Positions 45,285-53,611 of a stretch of 64,000 nucleotides of DNA are shown here, piece by piece (position 1 is the stretch's first letter; every line of letters begins with the position of its first letter). The stretch is taken from assembly GCA_963678855.1 (NCBI GenBank), contig OY787448.1:2666001-2730000 (forward strand), given 5' to 3'. The notes beneath the pieces were generated by a model that was not told where the DNA came from, did not search any database, and saw only the letters and a program-made list of their open reading frames with translations. The position numbers were made by a program, and so were the translations under genes. Source of the stretch: F22 sp963678855 (GTDB lineage Bacteria > Bacteroidota > Bacteroidia > Bacteroidales > Bacteroidaceae).

Positions 45285-45710
45285 ATGTACAAGCTTACAC
45301 CACCTCTTTGTATGTTTGTTGTGCTGGTAAGTCTCTGTATTACAAAGGCAAAAGCTCAATCGACATCGACGCCAGTCCGAGAAGGTAAGAAAGATACCGT
45401 CTGGACCGTCTCCCCCGAACTGATTAAAAAAGTTCAGGAAGCCTTCCTGAGTCCTGCGCCAGTAAGACGAATGGCAAGCGATAAAGAAATTACTGAATTG
45501 ACAGATGAAATATTAAACAAGCCGACTCATAAACCCAGAAATGGCCGTCCAGGGATGCGCCCATACTCTCTGCGAGTCGACTCCTACGACGAACTCGAGC
45601 GACTTACCGCCGAAGGCATCAAGGGTAGGATAGTCCCCGAACGCTTGATGAAACTCCTCAAGCCCAAACCACTGTTCTATACAGATCACAATGTATGGTA
45701 CCGCTGGTGA
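45285..45710 (+). CDS. Small secreted protein, paralogue of the gene at 44585
   Basis: 141 aa with a signal peptide (about 1-24, cleaved near KAQS). Shares the sequence blocks listed for its paralogue. It has its own promoter and a copy of the same operator. It ends with an aromatic-rich stretch (FYTDHNVWYRW). No function can be assigned. Confidence 0.5.
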   Translation: MYKLTPPLCMFVVLVSLCITKAKAQSTSTPVREGKKDTVWTVSPELIKKVQEAFLSPAPVRRMASDKEITELTDEILNKPTHKPRNGRPGMRPYSLRVDSYDELERLTAEGIKGRIVPERLMKLLKPKPLFYTDHNVWYRW

Positions 45711-45764
45711 AATACATACACACGAACTCTAATTTTTGTTTTAATATAATCTTTCTCTCTATTA

Positions 45765-45803
45765 TTGCACATCGTCATGATTCACTGGCGATGTGCAAAT
45801 TTT
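45765..45803 (+). terminator. Terminator after the small secreted protein gene
   Basis: 10-bp stem TTGCACATCG/CGATGTGCAA (45765-45774 with 45789-45798), 14-nt loop, T-rich tail. Confidence 0.8.
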
Positions 45804-45953
45804 ATATCGGGGCTATAGATTGACTTAACCTGTAACAGTATCGTACGAAAAGGTGGTTCGGTTTCAGATAGAACATCGGAGAAAACACATGTTCTTAGAT
45901 GCAAGCTTTGTATGAAAAAGTACTTCACCCTCCCTGTGATTTTATAGTATTTC

Positions 45954-45985
45954 TTTGTTAGTCTCATTTTGAAGGGCTAATTTTG
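45954..45985 (+). promoter_or_regulatory. Promoter of the HEPN-like gene
   Basis: -33 TTTG (45954-45957), 20 nt, -7 TAATTTTG (45978-45985); short leader of about 14 nt before ATG. Confidence 0.7.
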
Positions 45986-46005
45986 ATGGAATAAAAACTT
46001 AGAAT

Positions 46006-47262
46006 ATGAATAAAAAAAAGACATTGATTCTAGAACGAGAGCTAACAAAACTACATGACTTAGTGTTTAAGCATGACACTTTTAAGCTTTGGATTATCGA
46101 TGAGGTAGACAATCTAGAGCCCGCTGTGGATGATACGCCTACTTGTGTTCACGCAAATCTTATGGCTCTAGAGACAGTTATACAACTACAATATCATTTG
46201 GCACATTTAATGGTCTACGTCAAATGGATTAGTAATCTTAGCAATACTGGAATAGAATATAACGACTTACAGCAAAAGTTCAATATGGCACTACTCAATA
46301 TCGGCGATGTATTTATAGGCCCGAAAGATTATAAAAGTGGAATCTTGTATGCCAATACATTTGATTGTTGGATGGCATCCACTGATAACGCAGCCTACAA
46401 AGAATTTTCTGATGCACGTGAATCGTTGAGACTGTTTTTTGCTGAAGAAGATAGGCAGTTACGCCATAACGAGACACATAATAAAATCAAAGCTAATGAT
46501 ATATTGGACATCTATAAGACTGATGCAATAGTAAATCGATTTATGAGTGATAAGAACAAGAGTCGTGTACTCCATCTTTTTAAAAAGCTTTTAACTAGCA
46601 TGGGCAAGGTCATCGAGAATCAAGATGTGTTAAGCATGAATAAATCGATTGATATGACTAGGGTGTTAGAAGTCGAATATGGTAGACTGTTCAACAAAAC
46701 AGGTAATATTGGGACAAGGCAATCTAATAAATATATCCCAAAGAAGGACCTCAATGAAATAATAAGAAAGCTTCAATACATATTTAAAGAAGAGTCCAAA
46801 CCTGAAGATGTTAACGATGCTGTCGTGTATATCAACTACCTCTATAGTCAAATAGTTATAGGGAAGAAGCTCTACTATAATAGCAGTACTGTGTTTGAAT
46901 CACAAGTCGCATTAAAAGATCTATATGTTCGTGCCGCAGAAGCATTTAAAATTTTATGGGGATACTCTGCACGTAGTAAAAATATATGGAAGCAATATGT
47001 TAAGCCAGTTTTGAAAAACAGCAAACTAGGATTCGATGAAGATATCACTAATGTTGAGGCAGACCTTCAATACTTTGTAACAGAGCAGATTTTTGATAAG
47101 GAACTTAGGGATACTTTAGTTCATGGTGATAAGAATATCTTTGCTCATTTAGATAAGCTATCTGGCCTAGATGCTACAGAAGTGCTAGAGATTGTGACCT
47201 CTGTAGAGTTTGTTTTGAAGGATGTTTTTAAATTATTGTTGACTTGTAAAACTGATTATTAA
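46006..47262 (+). CDS. Putative double-HEPN protein (two RX4H motifs)
   Basis: 418 aa, all-helical in appearance, no signal peptide. Two copies of the HEPN ribonuclease signature R-[polar]-X3-H are visible: RHNETH at residues 153-158 and RDTLVH at 368-373, about 215 residues apart, each following a long helical stretch. Their spacing suggests two HEPN domains in one chain. HEPN domains are metal-independent RNases in many toxins and anti-phage systems. No overall family match is recognised, so the assignment rests on these motifs and on context: an ATPase and a partner gene follow on the same strand. AT-rich relative to neighbours. Could instead be an unrelated helical protein. Confidence 0.45.
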   Translation: MNKKKTLILERELTKLHDLVFKHDTFKLWIIDEVDNLEPAVDDTPTCVHANLMALETVIQLQYHLAHLMVYVKWISNLSNTGIEYNDLQQKFNMALLNIGDVFIGPKDYKSGILYANTFDCWMASTDNAAYKEFSDARESLRLFFAEEDRQLRHNETHNKIKANDILDIYKTDAIVNRFMSDKNKSRVLHLFKKLLTSMGKVIENQDVLSMNKSIDMTRVLEVEYGRLFNKTGNIGTRQSNKYIPKKDLNEIIRKLQYIFKEESKPEDVNDAVVYINYLYSQIVIGKKLYYNSSTVFESQVALKDLYVRAAEAFKILWGYSARSKNIWKQYVKPVLKNSKLGFDEDITNVEADLQYFVTEQIFDKELRDTLVHGDKNIFAHLDKLSGLDATEVLEIVTSVEFVLKDVFKLLLTCKTDY

Positions 47263-47363
47263 TTTGAATCGTTACATCGGCTTTCGATAAAGAAATTGGC
47301 GTCTTCTTGTTTTCCTCGACAAATAACACTATTTTTGTGTTGTTCATAGTAAAGACTAGCAGA

Positions 47364-48533
47364 ATGAGAGAAATTATAACCATAAAGAACTTAGGACCAA
47401 TTCAAGACGTAACGCTTGAATTGAAGCCGTTTGTGATGTTGATTGGTGAATCAGCATCAGGGAAGAGTACGATATTAAAAGCTGTAAGCATGATGCGTAG
47501 CATCTATCAACACGTGTCAACAACTTCTTATTTGTACTTGTCAAAGATAACTGATAATGGTTATCCACTTGTCTTTGATTTCTTTTTGGCTGACTATGGA
47601 TTGCTTGAGATGGTTAACTCTGAAACTTATATTTCCTTTAAAGCCATTTTTGACGATTGTGAATATGAGCTTGAATATACTTTGCGAGCATTGTCAGATT
47701 ATGCTCTTATAGTCCAGTCGAAGCATTTAACTTATTCAAAAAATTCCTTTGTGACTGAGCGCAGAAGTTATCTTCCAGATGCTGTGAATTTAGGGAATGA
47801 GTTTGACTTTGATGAGCATCTTTACAAAAAGATGTTGAAAGACTTTTCGGATGCTTCAAATGTAATCACTAAGCTAGAACTTCCTTACTTAAATATGAAG
47901 TTCATGCACGAAAATCAAGGCAGTGAATATGAGACTTACACAATATCCCCTGCCGATGAGAGCTATCCTCCTGTTGACTTAGAAAATGCATCTTCAGGCA
48001 TACAAACATCGACACCACTAGCTCTCATTACAAGCTATTTGGCACAGAATTTTGACTTTAAAAAAGACTTTAATCGTTCAGTTTTGAGTCGCTTATTAGA
48101 TGCTGATAAAATGATGAATTTTAAGCCTGTAACAGAAGTCAAAGACATGCTTAAATTAGTCAATATACACATTGAAGAGCCAGAACTATCCCTCTACCCA
48201 GATGCTCAGCGTTTGCTAATCTCCCATTTGGTAGACATTATGAACACTGCCAAAGAGGATAGAAAAATGCAGTTAATGTTTGCTACCCACAGCCCATATA
48301 TTCTGAATCATGTAGCTTATTTGCTAGAAGCTTCTTATTATCCAAATAAACGAGAAGAAAGAAAGCTTCCATTGCTACAACCAGAAAATGTAGAAGTTTA
48401 TCAGATAGTGGATGGCAAAGCTCAATCATTGATGGCTACTAAACCAGACGGGCACGTCACTGTCAATACATTAGCCCTGTCGACAACGATGGCTGATATT
48501 TATAACGAAACTAATTCTTTGGGTGATGATTGA
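47364..48533 (+). CDS. SMC/ABC-type ATPase (AAA_21-like)
   Basis: 389 aa from ATG 47364; the open frame extends 19 codons upstream but overlaps a -7 box TATTTTTG (47330-47337). Walker A GESASGKS (28-35), signature-like SSGIQTSTPL, Walker B VNIHIEEPELSLYP and switch histidine in FATHSPYI. This is the compact SMC/ABC ATPase type found in OLD, RloA and Septu-like defence proteins, without an obvious Toprim domain. It overlaps the next gene by 8 nt, so the two products are likely partners. Confidence 0.75.
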   Translation: MREIITIKNLGPIQDVTLELKPFVMLIGESASGKSTILKAVSMMRSIYQHVSTTSYLYLSKITDNGYPLVFDFFLADYGLLEMVNSETYISFKAIFDDCEYELEYTLRALSDYALIVQSKHLTYSKNSFVTERRSYLPDAVNLGNEFDFDEHLYKKMLKDFSDASNVITKLELPYLNMKFMHENQGSEYETYTISPADESYPPVDLENASSGIQTSTPLALITSYLAQNFDFKKDFNRSVLSRLLDADKMMNFKPVTEVKDMLKLVNIHIEEPELSLYPDAQRLLISHLVDIMNTAKEDRKMQLMFATHSPYILNHVAYLLEASYYPNKREERKLPLLQPENVEVYQIVDGKAQSLMATKPDGHVTVNTLALSTTMADIYNETNSLGDD

Positions 48534-49170
48534 GTTGTTGAAAAACGATTACCCAAAGCATTATAAAACTAAGCTAAAACAAGAGCTAAGTCTTTGGGAA
48601 ACACAAGATGTCGATTTTGAGATTGTTGATCCCAAAGGAGGTCAAGAATCTCCTAAACTTTGTAGCACAGGAGAAGGAGATGCTGTATACCATAATGCAT
48701 TAGCCAAACATCTTACTGTTATCAACATAGATACTTACTTCTCACAATTTGGTGACAAACAAGCTGGTCGTGGTAAACGCTGCGACCTAATGTGGTATGC
48801 AGATGATCTTTCAATCTTTGCCTTAGACGAATTGACGAGTGGCAAAGAACAGTCATTTGTAGATTTGCAGAAAAGCGGCAATAAGTGGATTAAAGGGCCG
48901 CTCCAGTTGGAAGAATCGGCTCAACGTCTGCTAGCTGTGCCAGCTGTAAAAAAGCGTATTTTTGAGTTTAATCATAGAAAGCTAATTTTCTCTTACCGAG
49001 TGACTGAAAAGATCCTTTCGGAGCAAGAAAAAAAGGACAATCCTAGTGCTTTTGCACAAAGTCAGTTCTTGCTTGCAGCACAGAATATGGACTCACTGAC
49101 GATGCGTGATTCCAAGGTTGAAGGCTTTGAACTGGAATACCATAGATATCCAACACCATATAATATCTAG
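48526..49170 (+). CDS. Partner protein of the SMC/ABC-type ATPase, possible degenerate nuclease
   Basis: 214 aa starting inside the end of the ATPase gene. Not recognised as a named family. A stretch CDLMWYADDLSIFALDEL (D87, then D101-x-L103) has the same spacing as the D-x13-[DE]-x-K core of PD-(D/E)XK nucleases but lacks the lysine. No HNH motif. The mixed alpha/beta look and translational coupling fit an effector or sensor subunit for the ATPase. Convergent with the primase gene: the two stop codons overlap. Confidence 0.45.
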   Translation: MIELLKNDYPKHYKTKLKQELSLWETQDVDFEIVDPKGGQESPKLCSTGEGDAVYHNALAKHLTVINIDTYFSQFGDKQAGRGKRCDLMWYADDLSIFALDELTSGKEQSFVDLQKSGNKWIKGPLQLEESAQRLLAVPAVKKRIFEFNHRKLIFSYRVTEKILSEQEKKDNPSAFAQSQFLLAAQNMDSLTMRDSKVEGFELEYHRYPTPYNI

Positions 49171-51083
49171 ACTCCTAACATTTGATGCCTTTTCATCTCC
49201 CGCATCACCTCCCTATACCTACCTTCATCCACAACCTCCGCCGTGAGCAACTCCTCCGCCAGTTTAGACAGCTCGGCAATCTGCTCCTGCACCATCGCCT
49301 TTTTGAGCACCTCCATGTAATGCCCCGCAGTCTTGAGCACCTCCTTAGTGCTAGGACACGCCGACTCCCCAAACGTCAATTCTCGCTCCATTTGCTTCTC
49401 ATAGATGCGAGTAGCACATGTACAAATCTGCTTGCTGTCAGCCCCCTGTAGCGCAGAGACCAAGAGATACGGCCTGTTGCCTAGCTCTTCGCACGCACCA
49501 GTAGCCGCTACCCAATCGGTATATCCCTTGTACAAAACCTCCAGCATATCCTGCAAAATCCTGTTTTGCAAGGCGATACCTTCATCTTGAAGTGTCTTGT
49601 ACACGCTGTAGGCTAGGGCACTTTCTGGACTCTCATCATCACCTCGATACGTGCCATACAGCACCAGATGACGCACAAGATTTCTCTCAGCTTGCTGCCT
49701 AGGAGTTAGACATGAAGCATCCACACCACCGAGCGTAGTGGTCGCTTCACTACCTTTGCTAGTAGCACTACTAGAAGCCTGATTAGACTGTGTGCTAGCC
49801 GTTTTCTTCTTATTCACCGCATCGGCCACAGCCACAGTCACCGTGTCCACGCCCAAGCCCATCAGTCGAGCCGCCTTACCGATAGCCGTCTCCTGTCTCA
49901 CTCGTTCGGAGATAGCCCCAAGCAAATCGAAAACCACCCCTTGGGCAGTCCGCAAAGCCTTGGCATCGCAGTCCTCCAATAACACGCAGCAATGCGCCAA
50001 CCAGCTTCGCTGATACGGTGCAAAAGCAGCCAGCAGCGACTCCCTAAGTTCGGCAGCAGACGCATCACCAGCCGTACCCAGCTTACTTTGTATAAACTCA
50101 TCAGGATCTTGCCCACCAGGCAATGCCACCACATCTACATACATGCCCGCCTGCAGCAACACCTCCAGATGACGCAGCATCGCCTTTTGCCCCGCCGCAT
50201 CGCCATCCAGCATCAACATCGTGCGGTCGCCATATCGACGGAGCAAGCGCACCTGCTCTTTGGTCAGTGCCGTGCCACATACCGCCACCGTTTCGCGTAT
50301 GCCCGCTTGGTGCATGGCCAGCACATCTTGATACCCCTCGACAATAAAACTTTGCTGATGCATCACGATCGCTTTATGCGCCTGATACATCCCATACAGC
50401 AACTGATGCTTATGGTAGATATTCGACTCCTCACTATTGATATATTTCTGTATCTTGTCGGCTTCGGGACAGTCGGGATTGGGCAGCTTACGCCCAGCAA
50501 ATCCCACCACTTCGCCCATATGATTTTGCAGCGGATACACCACACGGTCATGTATAGGCGACTGCCAATCCCTGTTTCTGTTCTGTCGAAAGAGATGATA
50601 CTTTTCTACCTCTTCTATCGTGTAGTCACTTTGGGTCAAATGCTCTATCAGCTCATTGCTCGTATGAGGCACCCCGCCTAGTTTAAAGACCGCCATCGTT
50701 TCGGGCTTGATGCCCCGTGCCTCGAAGTAATCAAACGCAGTAGTTTGCGCAGCCCCTTGCCCTATAGGCCGATGAAGATGCGCTTCATACGCTTCGGCCA
50801 CAGCACTATGCAAAGCAAAAGCATGAGTCGTTTGCTTTTTATTCTCAGCCATTTCCGCTGCATACTTAGGGTCTTTAGGTGTCTCCTGCACAGGGATATT
50901 GTACAGCGCAGCCAACTGTCTTACCGCTTCCGAGAAAGTCAACTGATTGCCCTTCAACAGCTCAATCGCCATATACGCCCCAATCACATCGGCCTTCCAG
51001 CCACAACTGCGGCAGATACAGAAATTGCGATCGGCATATATATCAAGAGAAGGCCTATGATCATCGTGCATGAAACACACCAT
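49167..51083 (-). CDS. DnaG-type primase lacking the N-terminal segment
   Basis: 638 aa from ATG 51083. Zinc ligands VCFMH and CICRSCGW, catalytic core with FIVEGYQDVLAMHQAG and the Toprim MLMLDGDAAGQKA, DPDEF, then a Ser/Thr/Gln-rich linker and a C-terminal helicase-binding-like region. Standard DnaG has about 35 residues before the zinc ribbon. Here the frame stays open upstream to 51149 but has no ATG, GTG or TTG, so either the start is non-canonical or the N terminus is short. Whether it is the main replicative primase or an accessory copy cannot be told from the window. Confidence 0.8.
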   Translation of the reverse strand: MVCFMHDDHRPSLDIYADRNFCICRSCGWKADVIGAYMAIELLKGNQLTFSEAVRQLAALYNIPVQETPKDPKYAAEMAENKKQTTHAFALHSAVAEAYEAHLHRPIGQGAAQTTAFDYFEARGIKPETMAVFKLGGVPHTSNELIEHLTQSDYTIEEVEKYHLFRQNRNRDWQSPIHDRVVYPLQNHMGEVVGFAGRKLPNPDCPEADKIQKYINSEESNIYHKHQLLYGMYQAHKAIVMHQQSFIVEGYQDVLAMHQAGIRETVAVCGTALTKEQVRLLRRYGDRTMLMLDGDAAGQKAMLRHLEVLLQAGMYVDVVALPGGQDPDEFIQSKLGTAGDASAAELRESLLAAFAPYQRSWLAHCCVLLEDCDAKALRTAQGVVFDLLGAISERVRQETAIGKAARLMGLGVDTVTVAVADAVNKKKTASTQSNQASSSATSKGSEATTTLGGVDASCLTPRQQAERNLVRHLVLYGTYRGDDESPESALAYSVYKTLQDEGIALQNRILQDMLEVLYKGYTDWVAATGACEELGNRPYLLVSALQGADSKQICTCATRIYEKQMERELTFGESACPSTKEVLKTAGHYMEVLKKAMVQEQIAELSKLAEELLTAEVVDEGRYREVMREMKRHQMLGV

Positions 51084-51162
51084 TCTCGGCTGCCCGCTGT
51101 CGTATCTTTGTAGTGTCTTCAGCTGAGACGTGTATTCTAACTTTAACTCTTAAATTGTAGTT

Positions 51163-51747
51163 ATGAGCGTATTGATTAAAGGCCGTTTGGCAAGTATCGC
51201 CAACAAAGATGGCAAGAAACTATTTCACCCACAAGCTGTGTCGCGTGGGGTAGTGAGCACCAAGCAACTGGGCGACGATATCGCAGAGAAATCGGCGATG
51301 ACCCGAGGCGACGTGCTGAGTGTGATCGACAATATGATCACTCTGATTAAGAAGGCTTTGCGCGACGGTAAGTCGGTGAAGCTAGACGGTATCGGGTCGT
51401 TGTATATCACCGTGAAGTCCAATGGATATGGTGTGGAAGATTTGCGTGATCTGAGCGTGAAGCAAATCCAGAACGCCCACATCGTGTTTCGCGAAGAGAA
51501 GAGCCGCAAACCAAGTGGCACCCGTGCCGCCTTGTCGGACGATATCACTTTCGAACTGGCCAAAGAGCTTCAAGAGCAACTTGGCAAGATCGGTGTGACC
51601 GATGGCAATGTGCCTTCAGGCGACCCTGACTGGCTAGACGAGGACGGTGACCCAACAGATGACACTGGTGATACTGGTGACCACACTGGCGATACCGGCG
51701 ACCACTCTGGTGATGGTGGCGACACTAGTGGCGACTTGCTAGGCTAG
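51163..51747 (+). CDS. HU-like DNA-binding protein with Gly-Asp-Thr repeat tail
   Basis: 194 aa. HU/IHF-like (DNABII) fold across about 1-125 (TKQLGDDIAEKSAMTRGDVLSVIDNMITLIKKAL; VKLDGIGSLYITV), of the divergent Bacteroidetes type with an added N-terminal strand. The last 35 residues are low-complexity repeats of the TGD(H/T) kind. It heads the common Bacteroidetes set HU-like, smalltalk, amidase. A -7 box TATCTTTG lies at 51104-51111. Confidence 0.82.
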   Translation: MSVLIKGRLASIANKDGKKLFHPQAVSRGVVSTKQLGDDIAEKSAMTRGDVLSVIDNMITLIKKALRDGKSVKLDGIGSLYITVKSNGYGVEDLRDLSVKQIQNAHIVFREEKSRKPSGTRAALSDDITFELAKELQEQLGKIGVTDGNVPSGDPDWLDEDGDPTDDTGDTGDHTGDTGDHSGDGGDTSGDLLG

Positions 51748-51753
51748 ACCATG

Positions 51754-51878
51754 GGGCTGGATAGTTGCTGTGTGTCAGTAGGTAAATACGCTGGATAGGC
51801 TCCTCGCCAAAGAGTGGCGAGGTACCCCGTAGGGGGGGGGTGGTTGAATCTTCTCCTGCTATCCAGCCCTTTTTTTTC
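51754..51878 (+). terminator. Composite long-range terminator after the HU-like gene
   Basis: GGGCTGGATAG (51754-51764) pairs with CTATCCAGCCC (51859-51869), followed by a run of T to 51878. The 94-nt loop contains its own hairpin CCTCGCCA/TGGCGAGG (51802-51822) and a G9 tract (51832-51840). Confidence 0.75.
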
Positions 51879-51908
51879 TAAAGTATAACCCTTTAAATTG
51901 TAAACTCA

Positions 51909-52043
51909 ATGAAACCAATGATTAAAAACGATTCTCCTAAGCACTGGAGTATTTCCAACTGGATCAACATCGCTATTGCCGTATTGTCGGCACTCATGGG
52001 TGCCCTCGGTACCCAAGCAGCAAATGCAGCTAACCTCGTATAG
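51909..52043 (+). CDS. Smalltalk-type small protein
   Basis: 44 aa, from ATG 51909 to TAG 52041-52043. A short hydrophilic start (KPMIKNDSPKHWSISNW) is followed by one hydrophobic segment (INIAIAVLSALMGALG) and a small-residue end. It matches in size, layout and position the 'smalltalk protein' found just upstream of N-acetylmuramoyl-L-alanine amidases in Bacteroidetes. Membrane-inserted; role unknown. Too short for most gene callers. Confidence 0.75.
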   Translation: MKPMIKNDSPKHWSISNWINIAIAVLSALMGALGTQAANAANLV

Positions 52044-52057
52044 AGGACTATGACCAT

Positions 52058-52087
52058 CCGCCCCGCATTGAGCGGGGCGGTATTTGT
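52058..52087 (+). terminator. Terminator after the smalltalk gene
   Basis: Perfect 9-bp GC stem CCGCCCCGC/GCGGGGCGG (52058-52066 with 52072-52080), 5-nt loop, short T-rich tail. Confidence 0.8.
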
Positions 52088-52134
52088 CTATATGATATAC
52101 TATACAAATATCGAAATCAAGGTTTAGGAATGGG

Positions 52135-52173
52135 TGCTGGATAGTTGCTCGTCCACAGAGCACCTATCCAGCA
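52135..52173 (+). promoter_or_regulatory. Long hairpin upstream of the amidase gene
   Basis: TGCTGGATAG (52135-52144) pairs with CTATCCAGCA (52164-52173); inside, TGCTC pairs with GAGCA. Its 5' arm repeats the CTGGATAGTTGCT of the terminator at 51754. No T run, so a leader structure rather than a clear terminator. Confidence 0.55.
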
Positions 52174-52212
52174 TCATTTAAACTATAAGAGTAGAACTAG
52201 AAAATAAAAATC

Positions 52213-52980
52213 ATGAAGCAATATGAAACCATATTTAATGCCGGGGCTATCACAAGAAAGATTGATAGCATCGTTGTGCATTGTGCTGCTACCTGCACTA
52301 CCAGTCCTGTAACCACCGAAGACATTGCCCGTTGCCATATCCAAGAGCGCCACTTCCGAGACATCGGCTATCACTATATCGTCGACCAGAAGGGCATCAT
52401 CCACCAAGGGCGCCCCCTCAACGAAATGGGTGCCCATGCCCAAGGCCACAACGCCCATAGCATAGGCATCTGCTATATAGGTGGCCTGGACTCGCATGGC
52501 AATCCCGCCGATACACGCACCCCTTTGCAACAACTCGCCATCAAGCACCTTATCGGCCTGCTCGTCAACGAGTTCAAAATCTACGACGTCCTAGGCCACC
52601 GCGACCTCTCGCCCGATGTGAATGGCGACGGAGAAATCACCAGTGTAGATTGGATCAAGATGTGTCCGTGCTACGATGCCCATGCGGAATGGCTGGGCTA
52701 TCTCCGTGAAATGGCTATCGTGTGTCGCAATTATGTCCATGCCCAACGTGACCTTGCCGAGCCTGTGAGTGAAGCTTCGCTGAAGCTTTGTGAGGCTGCG
52801 GAGGAGTATTTGATGGTGGAGAAGCTTCCACCAGACTCCGAGCTTGAATGCTTACAATCTCCGTCTTTGGAAGCACCTGCGGATGATGCTCCTATTGGGG
52901 TGTTGTTGGAGAATGACCCTGTGGATGGGGGCACGGTGGTGGTGCCGCCGCCGGATGGGTGGTGTGTACCTGGGGTATGA
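52213..52980 (+). CDS. N-acetylmuramoyl-L-alanine amidase (Amidase_2)
   Basis: 255 aa. The T7-lysozyme/PGRP-like fold shows zinc ligands in IVVHCAAT (H23) and in VLGHRDLSPDVNGDGE, plus the late MCPCYDA cysteine. No signal peptide. It cleaves the amide between muramic acid and L-alanine of peptidoglycan. The C-terminal 80 residues are acidic and proline-rich without a recognised cell-wall domain. In Bacteroidetes this gene regularly follows HU-like and smalltalk genes; export route and role are not known. Confidence 0.85.
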   Translation: MKQYETIFNAGAITRKIDSIVVHCAATCTTSPVTTEDIARCHIQERHFRDIGYHYIVDQKGIIHQGRPLNEMGAHAQGHNAHSIGICYIGGLDSHGNPADTRTPLQQLAIKHLIGLLVNEFKIYDVLGHRDLSPDVNGDGEITSVDWIKMCPCYDAHAEWLGYLREMAIVCRNYVHAQRDLAEPVSEASLKLCEAAEEYLMVEKLPPDSELECLQSPSLEAPADDAPIGVLLENDPVDGGTVVVPPPDGWCVPGV

Positions 52981-53548
52981 AGGAGATAGTATAAAATTGA
53001 AGTACAAGTGTGAACAAAAAACTCAATATTAATCTGCCAAATGGACGAGCAATTTCTTAAATAAGAGGAAAAGTGGTCCTAAAATAAGGGAACACTATAT
53101 AAACATCTGGAGCTTCTTTATGCATTAAGGAAACGATGGAGAGGTAATCATAAATTTTTTATTTGGATTTTGTTATACAAATATACAAAAAAAGATCACC
53201 TTTTTTATTAGCTAACGTGGCGCTTGTACGTTACGCATACAAGTTTTCTCTTCCACGTCCACTCATACTGATGCGTATGTGCTGAATTTTCGGATAGTCG
53301 ACCCATGGGAGCAAATGCCAAGCTGCCTTGCAAGAGTTTACGATATCAGGTTTGTAGTGCGTTTGTATAGCTTCCTGTAAGCACGTTATAGAGTTAGAAA
53401 CTTTTAGTGAGTTAGAAAGCCTTCAAGCTACAAATAGGTACATAAAACCCTTAGGCATCACTATATACGTGATATCAATACCCATACTTGGTTGCCCTTG
53501 TGGATATGTAGTCCATGTAGTAAATATGTGGGATATTATATAAAAAAA
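52981..53548. other. Gene-free stretch
   Basis: About 570 nt with stops in all frames and no intact gene, tRNA or clear repeat. A short frame near 53085-53200 on the plus strand (LYKHLELLYALRKRW) looks protein-like and may be a fragment of a decayed gene. Local inverted pieces (CTTGT..ACAAG near 53225) are present. Confidence 0.5.
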
Positions 53549-53583
53549 TGAATAAGCTAAAACAAAAAGCTTCAACTTATTCA
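53539..53583 (-). terminator. Terminator after the PD-(D/E)XK-like gene
   Basis: TGAATAAG (53549-53556) pairs with CTTATTCA (53576-53583); the minus strand then shows a T run (53541-53547). Confidence 0.75.
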
Positions 53584-53611
53584 TCTTCTAAATTATTGCG
53601 AATCTAATTAC

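Noticed and set aside
47307..47363. Longer start of the ATPase
   Set aside because: The extension spans the predicted promoter, and the ATPase fold begins right at MREIITIKNLGPI.
51650..51745. Short tandem repeats suggestive of a CRISPR array
   Set aside because: They are in-frame TGD-type codons of the HU-like tail; units are too short and there are no spacers.
51831..51840. G9 tract as a phase-variation switch
   Set aside because: It lies in a non-coding terminator loop, not in a promoter or coding sequence.
53200..53450. Third copy of the intergenic repeat
   Set aside because: Only short words (such as GCCTTGCAAG) are shared; the conserved core is missing.
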